Below, in pieces: positions 1 through 12,466 of a DNA stretch of 64,000 nucleotides. Under the pieces are notes generated by a model, which saw nothing but the letters and a program-made list of their open reading frames with translations, was not told where the DNA came from and did not search any database. The DNA comes from Leuctra nigra (lineage: Eukaryota; Arthropoda; Insecta; Plecoptera; Leuctridae): assembly GCA_934045905.1 (NCBI GenBank), contig OW203764.1, positions 21,757,109 through 21,821,108 of the forward strand. The letters are read 5' to 3'. A program made the position numbers and the translations under genes. Numbering within the stretch: the stretch's first letter is position 1; each line of letters begins with the position of its first letter.

Positions 1-439
1 AATTCCTATTATCTTAGATGTGTCGTATAATGAAACTGCCAATTACACATTTTTTTAATGACAATAAATCTCAAACTAAAGTTAAAGTTGCTAAAATTTC
101 CCAAGTATTTGAATGAAATTTTCCACTTGGTACACTACCTACCTACATATATTTCCAATTCATGAATTCCCACAAAAGATGAATTTATGTTTCTTTGAAA
201 AAAATAACCACATTATAACCACTCCAACCAAACCTAGCTTGCCCGTCACTATCTTTAATATTGAAGGTTTTTAGTCAGTCCAGGAATTTTTGAAAAATAT
301 ATACTGGAATTAGGGGTAATTAAGGTAGCATGGACGGAGTAGGGGGTAAAACTGAGTGGCGATCTATCCTGTAGTTTTTTAAATCAAATCCATTGGTGCT
401 GTATTGTGAGCAGTAGTGGCTCCAACCTAGTAGTACCTA

Positions 440-1340
440 TAACTACACTAGGAAAACGCTCTGAGTAACGCGTTGATGAGCGAGCACGGATACCAGCAAC
501 ACCTCGAACCGAAATTATGTCTATCGAATGTCATTAAAAGCCAATAATTCTTTAGTTTCGTCACATACTTGTATAAAAATCTCCAAAATCTCCAAAAATA
601 TTGGTGCCAATCCTTGCTAAGTTTTAAGTTGATCGATTAAACCTTTATGATTGAACGGTTCCTTGTTAATTTTCAAAAATCACAGGATCTCGTTCAAAAA
701 ATATACCTGGGACCACCCATATGATATGATATGTAGTGTGTGTACACAAAATCAGATCAATCTGTTGAACGGTCATTATTAGTTTCATATCGTTTAAAAC
801 TTTCTGCTCTAACTACCTTGCCTTGAACTGTAGATTCGAAGTCGCCGTGAATTTGACAGCCAACACGCAAAATGTCCCTAAAATGACAAAAACTTTTGAA
901 AATAACTACAGATTAGAGTGAAAATTGGCAAAAATACCTTAAATGTTGGTACCAATGACCATGCGAAGTTTTTAGTTGGTCGGTCAATCGGTTCCAGTTT
1001 AAATTTCAAAAATCACAGGAAAAATGGTTTCAAATTTGAACCAATTGGAGGATTTGGCTGAATTTTTTTTTGATTGGGTACAATGTTGGTTGCAATGACC
1101 TTGCTAAATTTCAAATTGATCGAACCAACCAATCGAAAGATAATTTTTATAAAATTTGAACCAATCACAGGATCCCGTTCAGAAAAGATCCCAGGGATCG
1201 CATAGATTACGTTAGTATGTGTACAAAATTTCAGATCGATTGGTTGTGCGGTTTGACCTGGGCAGTGCAGGCAAAAAAAAAAAAACACACAGAGAAAGTG
1301 CCATAAGAGTACCGTGGTGACGCTCGCTCAATTATTTTAT
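440..1340 (+). repeat. Dispersed ~0.9-kb repeat, copy A
   Basis: It begins near AACGCGTTGATGAGCGAGCA (468-487) and ends near GACGCTCGCTCAATTATTTT (1320). Inside are repeated blocks of the type TTCAAATTGATCGRACCAA and GAACCAATCACAGGATC. The same order of blocks recurs at about 24700-25620 and 62340-63040, and in reverse at about 43790-44340. No coding capacity and no clear TSD are seen. The class is unknown; it is recognised only by internal similarity in this window. Confidence 0.7.
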
Positions 1341-1559
1341 GCTCCTTTGTGCAATTTTTTTGTATCCTCCTACTCCAGCAGAACAATTTTAATTTTACTT
1401 CCTGCTTATGCTGTTAAGTATCGGCAGAGCCAGTTGATTGTGGTGATAAAAAAAGCCAAAATTTGTTTTCAACATTCTGAAAGTGGTGAATTGGTGTTAT
1501 ATGTTAATTTTTGCGATTGGTGGTGAAATGGAAAAAAAAAGATTTTTGTAAGAATAAGT

Positions 1560-1740
1560 GTGAAATATGACGCGCGAGCGAGCCGCAATACTCCCAATCC
1601 CCTCTCACTAGCGAGACTCGGCGCGTGCGCATGCGCACCCCTGTTCAAGGTCATGTAGATGCTTCATTCCATGCTCAGCAGCCAACCAGCTGGCACCCCC
1701 ATACACTCTTTGGCTGGCATTGACAGCTGGCTTACGAAGA
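1560..1740. promoter_or_regulatory. GC-richer patch with an NRF-1-like palindrome
   Basis: The palindrome TGCGCATGCGCA at 1626-1637 matches the NRF-1/Ewg consensus YGCGCAYGCGCR. It lies in a locally GC-rich stretch (GACGCGCGAGCGAGC at 1569) that stands out from the AT-rich surroundings. It could be an internal or alternative promoter for MEP-1 or part of a repeat end. No transcription start can be read from sequence alone. Confidence 0.3.
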
Positions 1741-2734
1741 AAACAGTGTGATTCTTTCTATTTCGTGGTACTTTTGACACAGATCGAGGAAATTTTCGTA
1801 AAATATATACTCGGAATCGGAAAATGTTGCAAAACACGTAGGTTTGGGACAAAATCGCGAGAATTTGTCAATATCGCGTCAAAACACAAATTTCGCGAAA
1901 ATTCGCGAGAAAAAGATACATATATTTGGAATCAGGAGTGTATGAAACGTAAAGATATGACAAAAAATTCATGTTTCTAAACATTTTTCGTTTATCGTGG
2001 AAACCATAAACAACTGGCTCTGAGTATCGGATACCTACCTAACACTCCAATGTGATGCAAGCGGTGAAAATTCATGACCTGTACATTGCAATTATGCATC
2101 CTCTGAAAGAACTAATATTTTTATTAAATGCTTGGTGGAAGCCCTGAAAAATATTATTGTCTCATTATTTTATTTTAATTATATTCATTCATATTGCTTT
2201 CAAGACACTAAATCTTATGTTTACTAAAGCTATAAAACAAGACAATTATTTGAACTTCTATGTAAACTTATTTATTATTAGATAGTACAACTAAAGTTGT
2301 ACTACTATAATACTATAGTACTAAAACTTAACTACTATACTACTAACTATAGTTAGTGTGGTAGTTTACTAAAGCTGAGGTATAGGATCATTCCTTTTCA
2401 TTTTGTTTTCAAGACAACAATTCACTACCTACTCGGTGGCGGTGTATATAGTTTTGTCGCCCCCTAGTAGAGGAGAGAAGGACTTTGGTTACATCCTACT
2501 AATCTTACCAGCCCCACTAATTGCTCAAGACCAATCATGGAGTCCTGTCCATTAGCTGGATTATGCAGCACAATTTATCATTTGTACCATTAAGATCCAA
2601 GTGTATTGAATTAAAATATCCCATTTTGTCAGAAGTGCTATGAAGCAATCCTTGGAATTCACATGCCATACTGAGCGACGGCCAATAGAGGTACTCGAGT
2701 GGTACCTAGTACGTACCTCGAGTACTAGTACGTA

Positions 2735-2885
2735 CCTAGTAGTAGGTACGGCTAAGTAGTAAGCGTGACCTTGAAGAGTGTTGTAATTGATTTTGATCAA
2801 TATCTTTCAACAATTTAATTGTTTGTGAAATAAGACTTCAAGCGAGTCTTCAGAACTGTTCAATGAAAGTTATTTCATAGTTTTT
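2735..2885 (+). repeat. Degenerate copy of the 33.9-kb palindrome repeat family
   Basis: The series GTGACCTTGAAGAG, then GATCAATATCTTT, then TTCAGAACTGTTCAATGAAA, then TTATTTCATAG follows the same order as in the arm of the large palindrome at 33927-34161. It is diverged and single-armed. Confidence 0.6.
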
Positions 2886-3261
2886 TCAGGCACTAGGTAC
2901 GGCTGATTAAGGCTGATTCACAAGGTCATTCCAAACTTCCCAAGTTTGGAACTTATTTGGAACTTGTTTGGACATTATTGTATGTCTATGGTTAGTCAAT
3001 GGGTCAAGTCACCGTCCACCGAAGTAATGGGAGAATATTGAGAGCTTACCTTCTCAGCCTCTGTTGATGGATAACTGATACCCTAATTTTTGCAACGTTG
3101 GGATTGTGAATGCACAATGTTTTTACATTAATATGCGTCTAATACCTATAGTAATTAGTACATAATCCACATTGTCTTGTGCTCACAACTATTATCCCAC
3201 TTCATAAACTGGATGTGTGTAATTATTTGTAAATATTATTTATAATCATACTTGTTTGCAG

Positions 3262-6200
3262 AGCACAAACAACAAGCAGACGACTTCCAAGATGCCGAGC
3301 ATCTCGATCACCCCTCTGCCACGCCAGCCAGCCACCTCCGGGACAATGCACGGCCGATCTCCGCAGGCTTCAGCTGCAACGCCTGGCAAGACCTACGTTA
3401 TTTGCGAGATATGCGATGGTTACATTAAGGTGGGTGTTGTTCCTACAACCCTTCGTGGGAAATTTTCCATTTCAATGTTGACTTAATTTTTTATCCACAA
3501 TAGTATTTTACTAACTATTCTGCTCTCAAGGACTCGAAGCGTAGGTAACTAATAGTGAAACTAGTAAAAATGTTCAAATTAAAAATTGACCTCCCACGTT
3601 CCTGCCATTCAACTCTAGGCATATCGCTTTAAGCTTGCTACTAAGTTACACATTTACTTATAATTTTTCCAGTATTTATTAAGTTAATTTGTAAATCTTG
3701 TTGTGTTGTGTTACAATGTGTCATCAATCAGTCATCACACAATGTCACTGACATGAATTACGTGGACTAACGGTGGCGCTACATTAGAGTGACCTACTAA
3801 TTACAAGGGTAGCAGGAAATGCATTAATAGCTGGGCTATGTCATGTCAGATGTAGTGGGGATTTGAAATAATGAAAAAGTTGAAAACTTTAAACTTGAGC
3901 AATTTGTGCTTGAAATCTTCATAGCACCGTAAATCGCGAAATTTCGTTACCTATCTTGAAACGAAATGCTAAAATTTATAAAACCATTTTCCGTTGTCCT
4001 TGACTTCATATGACACAATATGAACATGCAATGATAACATATGATTGTTATTATGTAGAAGTGTGTACTAATGTGTTTCTAGAAGGTTCTATATTTGTGT
4101 ACTCAAACTTTTCATTGAAATAATGCATCTTCCAACAGGACTTGGAGCAGTTGCGCAACCATATGCTGTGGATCCACAAAGTGAAGATTCATCCAAAGAT
4201 GATACACAACCGTCCGCCACTCAACTGCCAGAAGTGTCAGTGTCGGTTCTTCACCGATCAGGGTCTAGAGCGCCATTTGCTAGGTACTCACGGCTTAGTT
4301 ACCTCATCGATGCAGGAAGCCGCTAATAAAGGCAAAGACGCCGGCCGATGTCCAGCATGTGGGCGGGTAAGCACCTGAATACCTTATGTGACAATGATAC
4401 TAGGTTTAAACAAAGAAAAGATATTAGAGATTGGGAAAGGAAATATGTGCCATGTAGTGCGCATTGACAATGATACTAGGTTTAAACAAAGTAAAGATGT
4501 TAGAGATTGGGAAAGGAAATATGAGCCATATAGTGCTGGCGTCATCCATCTATGGTAGTATATTCTTAACTGATACACCCCTTGAGTGCACTCTTGTAGT
4601 TTTGGCAATGGTGGTGTACGGTGCTGGATAGCAAGTCGGTTTTTACCTGGGGCCTCATTCTACAACTCCATTGCTGGTCCGCTAGCAATTATTTCAATGT
4701 TTATTTCAATGCAGTTGTAGAATAAGGCTCCTGTCTTCTATAACGCAGTCCCCTAGTTGCACTGCACCACTAACTTTATTCTGTATTGTACTGTTAGATA
4801 TAGATGAGATAAAATCACAATTTTGTGTTTTGTAGACAGTTCTACAGTTAGTAAAGAATTACTATAGATCTGTACATAGTAAAAAACTTGACCCTAATTG
4901 ATCATATTTTGTAGGTGTACCAGTGGAAGCTGTTAAACCACGTAGCGCGAGATCACGGAATGGTTCTGAAACCGGCACACCTCTCTTACAAGTGCACCGT
5001 GTGTACGGCTACATTCGGCATGTACAAGCAGTTTGAGAACCACGTGTACTCTGCGCACAGCACGCAGGCCAAGCGCGTCATGGATAAGAAACCCGGGGCA
5101 CCTTCATCGTCGACCGCTCAGGTGAAATAGCGCGTTCAAGTGTTACGTAAAGCGTCTCAGAAGCTTTGGTCTAACTGCAGGCTTTAAGGCATTTACAATA
5201 TGTTACGGTAAAGGTTTTTTTATACAGTAATGGTACACTAGATATAGGAGTCTAGTACGTTTGTATACCTTTTTCGGTGATCAATTCATTGTTAAATAAT
5301 CAATCGTCATAGAAATCAGTTCACTTTTCAGAAAGGAAAATTTAATTGGTAATACTAATAATTTGCTGTGTGACCTTCCTACTGCAAATCAATGTGAGTG
5401 TAGACTGTAGATACATTCTTAATTATCAGTCTATTATTTAATATGTATTAAATATCTCACAGCATTCAGTTGACCAAATGTCCTAATTTTCTATTATTTA
5501 ATTTAATTAAGTAATGAAACACTTACAAAGGTAATACATACTGTATACGATTAGGCAAATTATTAAAGGCTTGTACAGAACATCTACTGCAGTAAACTTC
5601 ACATTAATTGCATTCCATATTCTCCGTTCCAGTCATTCCAAAGGAAAGATGTGTTTTATTTTATTGCTGTAACTCAAGTCTCAACACATTCCCACCCTTC
5701 ATTTATATTTATTATAGTTCTGTTGTGTGATTGTAAATCTATGAAAGTACCTTACATAATAAAGATAAGCCAGTTCATCAGCTAGTATGTTCTTATTCAA
5801 AGTATCACATGTAGCTCATCTAGAGGTCATATCATTATCTCAGCTCACGAGAACTTGATGTGTGGTGCAGTGCCACTGACAGACCAGGCAAGGTGATCTT
5901 TGCCAATGTATCAAATGGCATCTCCCCCCCAGTGTTTGGATTCACAAAGCCGCGATCCTATAAAAGATTACCTACATGAATTTTATCTTATTGTTTTAAC
6001 CTGTGTTTTCCGAAGTCTTGTATTGTCTTGCTTTGAGTAGGTGTGAACATAGAAACAATCTAAAGCCTCGTTTACAGTTTGACATTCTTATGTGGTGACA
6101 TTGACCTCTGGGGTTTCAAGGCGATAGATAAACAATGTTCATCTTTTAACGCCCACTCCAAACTGTAAACGAAGCTTAAAAGCCATGTGAATGAGTTTTG

Positions 6201-7139
6201 AATGTGGCCTTGAGGTTGATGCTTATCCCTGCTTTGTGAATCTGGACCAGGAAGACATGAAGTGAAGTTATTCTAGTTTTACGAAGGTTTTGGGACAATG
6301 TTCGTGATCGAATATCTTGTTCGTCTGTCAGAGGCATTATTCTTTACACATGCCGACTGCTTTAATAGGTATAGATTTCATAATACTATTTATTAGTTAG
6401 TAGTTACTAATGAAGAAAAGTCAAACTACAATATAATTAACTTGTATGTATATCTGTTGATAACAATGTTCTTGTTATTGATCAGGTGTACCGCTCTTCG
6501 CCAAACGAGTCTAAGTCTCTTCTGAAGCCTCTGAAGATGAACGATGAGATCACGATAATCCCGCAACCTTCACCAACTCAATATCGTCTAGGTCCGGCTA
6601 GCAAGACTGGGAAACCAAGTATTCTGTCACAGAGTAAGGCCATTGTTCACGAGTGTCAATTATGTGATGAAACTTTTGATGGCCCTTCAGGCTTTGCCAT
6701 GTATTTGGCACATATTCAACAATCACATCTGCAGAGTTTAATCTTAAAAACTTGTAAGATTGATGAATGCAAATCATGCATAGAAAAGCACATAACTCAA
6801 GATATTCTGAACTTCTTGGAGGAAAAGAGTAACGATGTAGATGTTATTGAATTGTCAGACGATGAGTGTGTTATTGCTGGTCAAGGCCGCAATGAAATTA
6901 CCATCACCAAATTAGCTTCTCCCCCAGGTCCACGACGATTCAAGCAACGCATGCTTCAAAAGAATAATGTGCAGGTGATTGATCTTGCCGAGTCCCCAGT
7001 GAAAACGAAGGAAAATGGCGAAGATTCACTGACTGCTGTGAAAGAACGACTGAGGAGGAGGAAGAGTTTGGAGATCAGTCAGGTTGATTCTGAACCGGAA
7101 CCTGGGCCTTCCAAGAAACGCCGACGGCATAATGATTGA
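3262..7139 (+). CDS. MEP-1: MEP-1-like C2H2 zinc-finger repressor, C-terminal part (4 exons)
   Basis: Exons are 3262-3429, 4139-4366, 4915-5121 and 6486-7139, all phase 0 with GT/AG borders, giving 418 residues to TGA; the N-terminal part is outside or unseen. The order of elements matches insect MEP-1: KTYVICEICDGYIK, then DLEQLRNHM, RPPLNCQKCQ, FFTDQGLERHLLG, SMQEAANKGKDAGRCPACGR, VYQWKLLNHVARDH, and YKCTVCTATFGMYKQFENHV. These are at least four C2H2-type fingers, and a further one (HECQLCDETFDG) lies in the last exon. The last exon also has two SUMO-interaction-like motifs, VIELSDDE (6843-6866) and VIDL (6975-6986), and ends in a basic KKRRR cluster, probably a nuclear signal. Known role of the family: Drosophila MEP-1 partners Mi-2 in chromatin repression and is recruited by SUMO; C. 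elegans MEP-1 represses germline genes in soma. If intron 3 is retained, the frame stops at 5130. Confidence 0.93.
4389..4540. repeat. Tandem duplication, two ~76-bp units
   Basis: TGACAATGATACTAGGTTTA starts at 4389 and again at 4465. Both units continue through an AGAGATTGGGAAAGGAAATA block with few differences. They lie in the MEP-1 intron just after the exon ending at 4366. Confidence 0.85.
4648..4733. mobile_element. Short MITE or foldback element
   Basis: The left end GGGGCCTCATTCTACAACTC is the approximate reverse complement of the right end GTTGTAGAATAAGGCTCC. It is about 86 bp and lies inside the MEP-1 intron. The tip resembles the GGGGCCCTATTCTA elements at 27.07 and 42.3 kb. Confidence 0.6.
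5758..5763 (+). terminator. Possible intronic poly(A) signal of MEP-1
   Basis: AATAAA lies about 630 bp after the in-frame stop met when intron 3 is retained (GTG AAA TAG ending at 5130). It could end a short isoform lacking the last exon. This is only a hexamer match in AT-rich DNA. Confidence 0.25.
6061..6179. mobile_element. MITE in MEP-1 intron 3
   Basis: The left tip TAAAGCCTCGTTTACAGTTT is matched by the reverse complement of the right tip (AAACTGTAAACGAAGCTTAA). The length is about 119 bp. No clean TSD is seen. The tip resembles the element at 43864-44043 (AAGGTAAGTTTACAGCTCG). Confidence 0.65.
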
Positions 7140-7517
7140 ACAATATTGGAAGTGTTCGTTTGCAATGGTACACTAGGTTTGGACCATCAAATACTATTCA
7201 AGTGATTACTAAGTAATTAATTACATAATATAATAGGTCAGACACAAAAGGCATGAAACATCTATTTTGTTATTTAACATAATTTCTCTCAGTTTCATAC
7301 TAGACGTATCAAACAATACAGAAGGGAAGTATTGTAGTAGGTACCTCTACTGTGTGGACACGTACATCCGTAAATTGCAGTACACTATGTAGACTTCTTA
7401 ATAGTTTGTGATTTTAGTTTATTCAAATATTTGTATTCATTTTTGAAATATTGTCTACACACATAGTGTCTACATTTCATTACAACATTTAAGAGCATTA
7501 AATGGCAGTCATTTTTT

Positions 7518-7523
7518 AATAAA
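7518..7523 (+). terminator. Probable poly(A) signal of MEP-1
   Basis: AATAAA is about 380 bp after the MEP-1 stop codon and is the first good canonical hexamer of the 3' UTR. Confidence 0.5.
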
Positions 7524-10495
7524 ACTTTTTACATATGATCGAGTGTACATAATGTACAAAGTGATTGTGCTGTTATTTAAAATGCCAGTGAGCCTCGATT
7601 CCAGACTTGAACCAATTGGAAACAAACAAAGTATTTGGGATGACAATGATTGCAGTGGTATTTTAATAGTAGGTATTTTTGTACAATATATTGTTTTATT
7701 TGCATATTAACTATAAATAAGTAGGTTCAGCGTTGGCATTTCCTAAAAATTTCATATTTAAGTACATAATACATAATTGCCATGTATACTGAACATGTTT
7801 AAAATAGGTAGATTCATTCACATTTCTTTGTTTATCTCTTGCTATGGTTTGGCTGAAAAGAACTCGTTTCCTGGGAGGTATTGGTTGCACAATGTGCAAA
7901 TTATACTTTTTTAACTTAAAATATATAATGCAACACTTATTTTACAATGTGTGTAGTAATGAGTAAACATATTATTTATTATTATTATTATCCCCATTGA
8001 AAGGTTCTATGTGGGCCAAACTTATGGTGTACCTCGGCTTAGGAATGTTTAAATGAATCGTGTAAATATTATTAATCTCAAAGTTGTGAGTACATATATA
8101 GTTGAAACTGGTAGTAGTCCAGTAAGTTAGAGTAGACCTGCATTAAATATGATCTGTTACTTTAAATTTGTATGACTTTAAAATCATTCTTCATAGGTAC
8201 TACATACATTAATAAAGAAACAAAAATCTTTCTGAATTATTGTACTTCCATCCATTGCCAATGCAGATTATCACTTTCTGTTTCATAGTTTGTATGTCCT
8301 ATTTTATTATGTACGAGCAGGGAGCATTCATAACTTTTGTCGATATTGACCATTTTGCGCACATAAGTACGTAATAACATCCGTTTTGCAGATGCAAAAA
8401 ATGTCTTGTGAATCATAATCGTAAAGCCTGTAGGTACTACTACTTTTTACTACTGAGAAACGGAATGAAGCTATGCACCGAGCTGCTATGGTTTACCTAG
8501 ACCTAACTGAAACAGCCGAGAAGTTAAACGAGAAATAGGAGCATGAACTGGCTTGATATTTGAGAAATATTTTCACCCTTTGCGTGCAATGTTTGTGCCA
8601 TATTTGGCACCCCAAAAAATCCTTGACCTGCTTGTGCACAGGCACATGTTGCACTACTACTATTATTCTTGGCGACTTCAAATACTTTTCCAGAAGCAAA
8701 GTATTACAAAGTCAAAAATATTTACGTTGGAAGGTGCAACTACTGCAATGCAAGACCTGCTATTACGCTGATCTTTCATTTCTTTAAGTACCAACATGAT
8801 CCATGACTGCAAATTCTACTAAATGAGTGTTTTTTATTTTTTTACATTAATTTTTCATGAATACATATTTCTCAAATGTTTCAACAAACTGTAATGAGTG
8901 TTTGGAGAAATAAATCGAAATGATTGGGTCTAATAAAAATGGACTCATTTGCGAGTTTTATCGAAGTCTGTCAAGGTCGCCGCAATGATTCAGTTGCAGC
9001 GTTGCAGTGTATTCAATATCAAATGCGGCCAGTGGTTGACATTTCAAGTTTGGGTCAATAGTTGCTGCCATTGACCAAGTATGTGGAGACCCATGCTGTA
9101 AATGTTACACCATGCTTAGGATGGGCCCTGGGACAAAGTATTGTGAATCTGGGCCCAGGGAGCTCCGCTCACCTCTCACATTCTAACATAATAATTATAA
9201 AGCGACAACAATATTTACGAATTATCTCCGACATAGTAGGTACCATCGGCCAATCGCAAGGGATGAAAGTAGCACTGCACATCCTGTAACAGCACATAAG
9301 GTGTTGCAGGACTGTCATCGATTGTATGTACTCGTGGTCGAGTGGTATCTCGGTACATTAAAGATAAAAATTCAGACGAACACTTTTTCCAAATTTCAAG
9401 TTTTAGTTTTTATGGAAATTTTCTACTTCCAATCTGTCTCTTCAAGATTTATAAACTGCCGTTTAAAATCTTGTGCCTGCTTCATTTATTTTTTCTATGT
9501 ATCTAAAAAGTTTCTTCTATAACTCTACTATCTTTTCCTGTGGCTCCAAAGAACACTAAACAACTAATTGGATAGGTATTGGGAAAGGTAATTAAGATAA
9601 TGATCGGTTTCCATTAGCAGTTTTTTCAGTGGCCAGTATCTACCACATGAGACATTGCATTTGGAAACGGTAGACTTTTCTGCAATGAATTTCGTGTGAT
9701 TTTTCTTCCCGTAATGCATCGAAAACTGCCCATGGAACCAAACTTAAAAGAGTAAAACAAGTGTAGTTTGGTAATCCGAAATCTAATTGCACAATTATTA
9801 TAGGTGGTTCTAGGTATGTACAAGAGAACTGATGACAATGGTTTCCATTCCATATTTATCACAGCCATTGAAGAAACAATCTGATTTGCTGAATTCAATT
9901 CCAACAATATTTCTTAAGTGAAGGTTACTTATAGGTAGATCAGAGCTCGCAACATGATTATAGAATTCAAACTGGCTAGCATAAAAATAATAAAATACCA
10001 TAGAAATGAGGGCAGCCCACGTGTCAAACAATTGGAAATCTAATGAAAAATTCACATCAATATGTGTGAGATGTTCATTTTAACAAATTTTTGCTTGTTT
10101 TTAATTAGGAAATTTATTACATTGCATCAGATACTAAATATTAGATTTGATTAGATTTTGAGTTTGTTTGGTACTACCTCTTTATTCTGGCAATCGGTTG
10201 TTACCATCAGAATCTTTTTTCTGAATTTGCCATTAGTAGTCGCAAAATTAATTATGCTGCGAGCTCTTGACTTGGACTCAATTCAATTTGAGATGAAATC
10301 GAATGTTGACTCCAAGTGTAGCGTATATGTCTAAAAACCAGAGTATATTTATTATGCACCTAGGATTTTCCCGTAGGTGGCAGGATAATATTTTGGGTTG
10401 CCGTTGATTTTGATATAACAGGATTGTGATTGATATGATAATCAATCGAAGTTTAGGTATATATATTGATATGATAATCGAGTATAGGTAAGGTA

Positions 10496-10617
10496 CAGTA
10501 AAGGAAACGTATGTATGAACTCTCACCAGATGGAGCTGTCAGTTATTCTGCTAGGCCTAGCAGAAAGCTGACGGTGGCTCCATCTGGTGAGAGTTCAAAC
10601 ATGCGTTTTCTCGACTG
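10496..10617. mobile_element. Snapback MITE (CAGTTCGTTTTTCC family), copy 1
   Basis: Left CAGTAAAGGAAACGTATGTA and right GCGTTTTCTCGACTG are inverted. Most of the element folds back on itself, with GAACTCTCACCAGATGGAGC facing GCTCCATCTGGTGAGAGTTC. TA flanks both ends (10494-10495 and 10618-10619), as in Tc1/mariner-type insertions. Relatives are at 37811-37984 and about 30730-30875. Confidence 0.8.
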
Positions 10618-12466
10618 TACTATAATCATACAACTTTTTAAAATCTTTATCACTATCATTATTGGCTAAAACCATCGCAACAACAAATATGGAAAGTACC
10701 AGTGTAATGACTAAGTGGCCAGTGGCCTTTTTCTGTTTAGAGAATGAGATGAACATAATACCTTCAATAAAAACATATATCTAGGTACACTTGGCACATT
10801 TAAAATTGATCGGTGAGCAAATTTGAATGACTGCTGGTCATGTTCCATATCAATCAAAGCTTGTTATTATCATTGAAATGAGAGGTCACCTACTAGAGTG
10901 AGACAATGAGATCGCTTAGACTGACTTCTGATGGTGCGATTTTAAATTTTTAGCCAATCAGATTTATTGAACGATCAATTTTAAATGTGCTAAGTGTACA
11001 TTGAGGTGTGAAATATAATATGTACCATCCATCCTGTTGTCTATTATCTTTGGTAACAGTGCTTTTCTGGATGTCATCCTTCCTATTATTCTTTACGACA
11101 TCAAGGAAGTACCTATGCCATGAATTTCTTTCCAACTAGGTAACTAATGAAAATATAATTTTTACTATAATCAGAAATTCTGCTGATTATCAAGTGGTTG
11201 GCAAAATTTAAGATTGATCGATATTATAAAATCAATGACGAAATTGCTGATTATTGCACTGCTAAATTATATTGAACGGCAACCCTATCATATTGCATTT
11301 TTTTAAAGTAAATCCATGTTATTAACTTAATGGTAATTTACTAAAAGTACCTAAAGTACATACATTAACTCAACTAATACATGTTTTTTAAAAGAAATTG
11401 TTCAACATATAGGAAATCTCAAAGTAAACAAAGGTAGAATCGTTATTGTGTACAATTCCAATAATTAATTGTAAATAAAATCATGCTGCAATATCATTTT
11501 AAAATACATACAGTACACTAAAACTGAATTAATTGCAGGCTAATAAATTCGCACAAATAGCTGCTTGACCAGAATCTTAATTTTGGAAATTTTGTATTTG
11601 TCAGCAAATGAAGTTGTAACTTTCAATACACATTTGTAGCTTTTTACCAAAGTGTGTGTAATTCATCCTACGATATGTCCATTCATTTGTCTATTTTAGT
11701 ATAGGCCACTTTAAAAAGCAAAAAACTTTAAAACGTACAAACAGCTAGCATATCAGGTATCAATTTCATATTTTAATTCCTTTACAAAGTGTTCCACAGT
11801 TACCGCACCGCACACAATATCTAGTGGTCCCGACGGTCAATCAAGTAATGGTATATTTAAGCTTTAACCAAACTTGTCTGCCTTCATGTATTCTGTTTTA
11901 AAGGTACTGTTAGAACATATAAAATTATCAAGATCAGAGTAAATACTAAATATATTTATGTCCAGCATCTCTCAACTGGTGCTGCATCCTCTTCCTCCCA
12001 AAGTGTATCATCGAAACCTATTCTTAGATCAGTGGCATGAAAATATAGATAGATTGCATTGGCCCACTTGAATGCATTTTTGTGTTGTTTTTCTGGGAGC
12101 CTTGGATTTTGGTAAAAAGTAAAAACTGAGGAGGCATGGTATATAAAACCATGTTACGTATCATAACAGAGTGGAGTGGAGTAGTGCTGAACACTGACGG
12201 ATACGTATACCTTAAGCTTTGTATAAAATTACAACAAATTAGGTAGAGAACTAGGTAGGTAAAATATTAAGGTACCTGGCCAATGAATCAGTTTGATGTT
12301 CAAGTTGTCATCAAAAAGGTAAGTGTTTCGTCTTGCTCATCAAACTGGAGCCGTAAATATCAACTGGTACATAAAAGATTCTCTAAACACTCAGGATCAG
12401 ATCTATAAAGTACTGGTCAGAACTGTGTTCAGAGATTCCGTGTTCCGTTAGAAAAAGAAGCACTTA

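Larger units (their letters stand above)
1..3261. other. Non-coding left edge, probably intron of the MEP-1 gene
   Basis: I find no convincing coding exon here. The first MEP-1 exon in the window opens at 3262 right after a splice acceptor, and MEP-1 proteins are much longer than what is encoded in this window. This stretch is therefore likely intron, with the 5' exons to the left. It holds a copy of a dispersed repeat (about 440-1340), a GC-richer patch with an NRF-1-like palindrome (1560-1740), AT-rich palindromic DNA near 2280-2360, a GTAC-rich patch near 2695-2755, and a degenerate copy of the 33.9-kb palindrome repeat (about 2735-2885). The longest open frames here show no splice-consistent or family-like sequence. 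Confidence 0.6.
7140..12466. other. MEP-1 3' UTR and convergent intergenic DNA
   Basis: The first approximately 400 bp are probably MEP-1 3' UTR, and an unknown part next to 12466 is RalGPS 3' UTR. Between them I see AT-rich DNA, a short TTA microsatellite near 7975, and one snapback MITE (10496-10617). Open frames here are short and show no splice support. Confidence 0.6.

Noticed and set aside
1013..1288. A 91-codon minus-strand open frame, with a similar one at 62719-62997
   Set aside because: Both lie in copies of the dispersed 0.9-kb repeat; the shared protein-like similarity follows from nucleotide similarity, and neither has a plausible start or family match.
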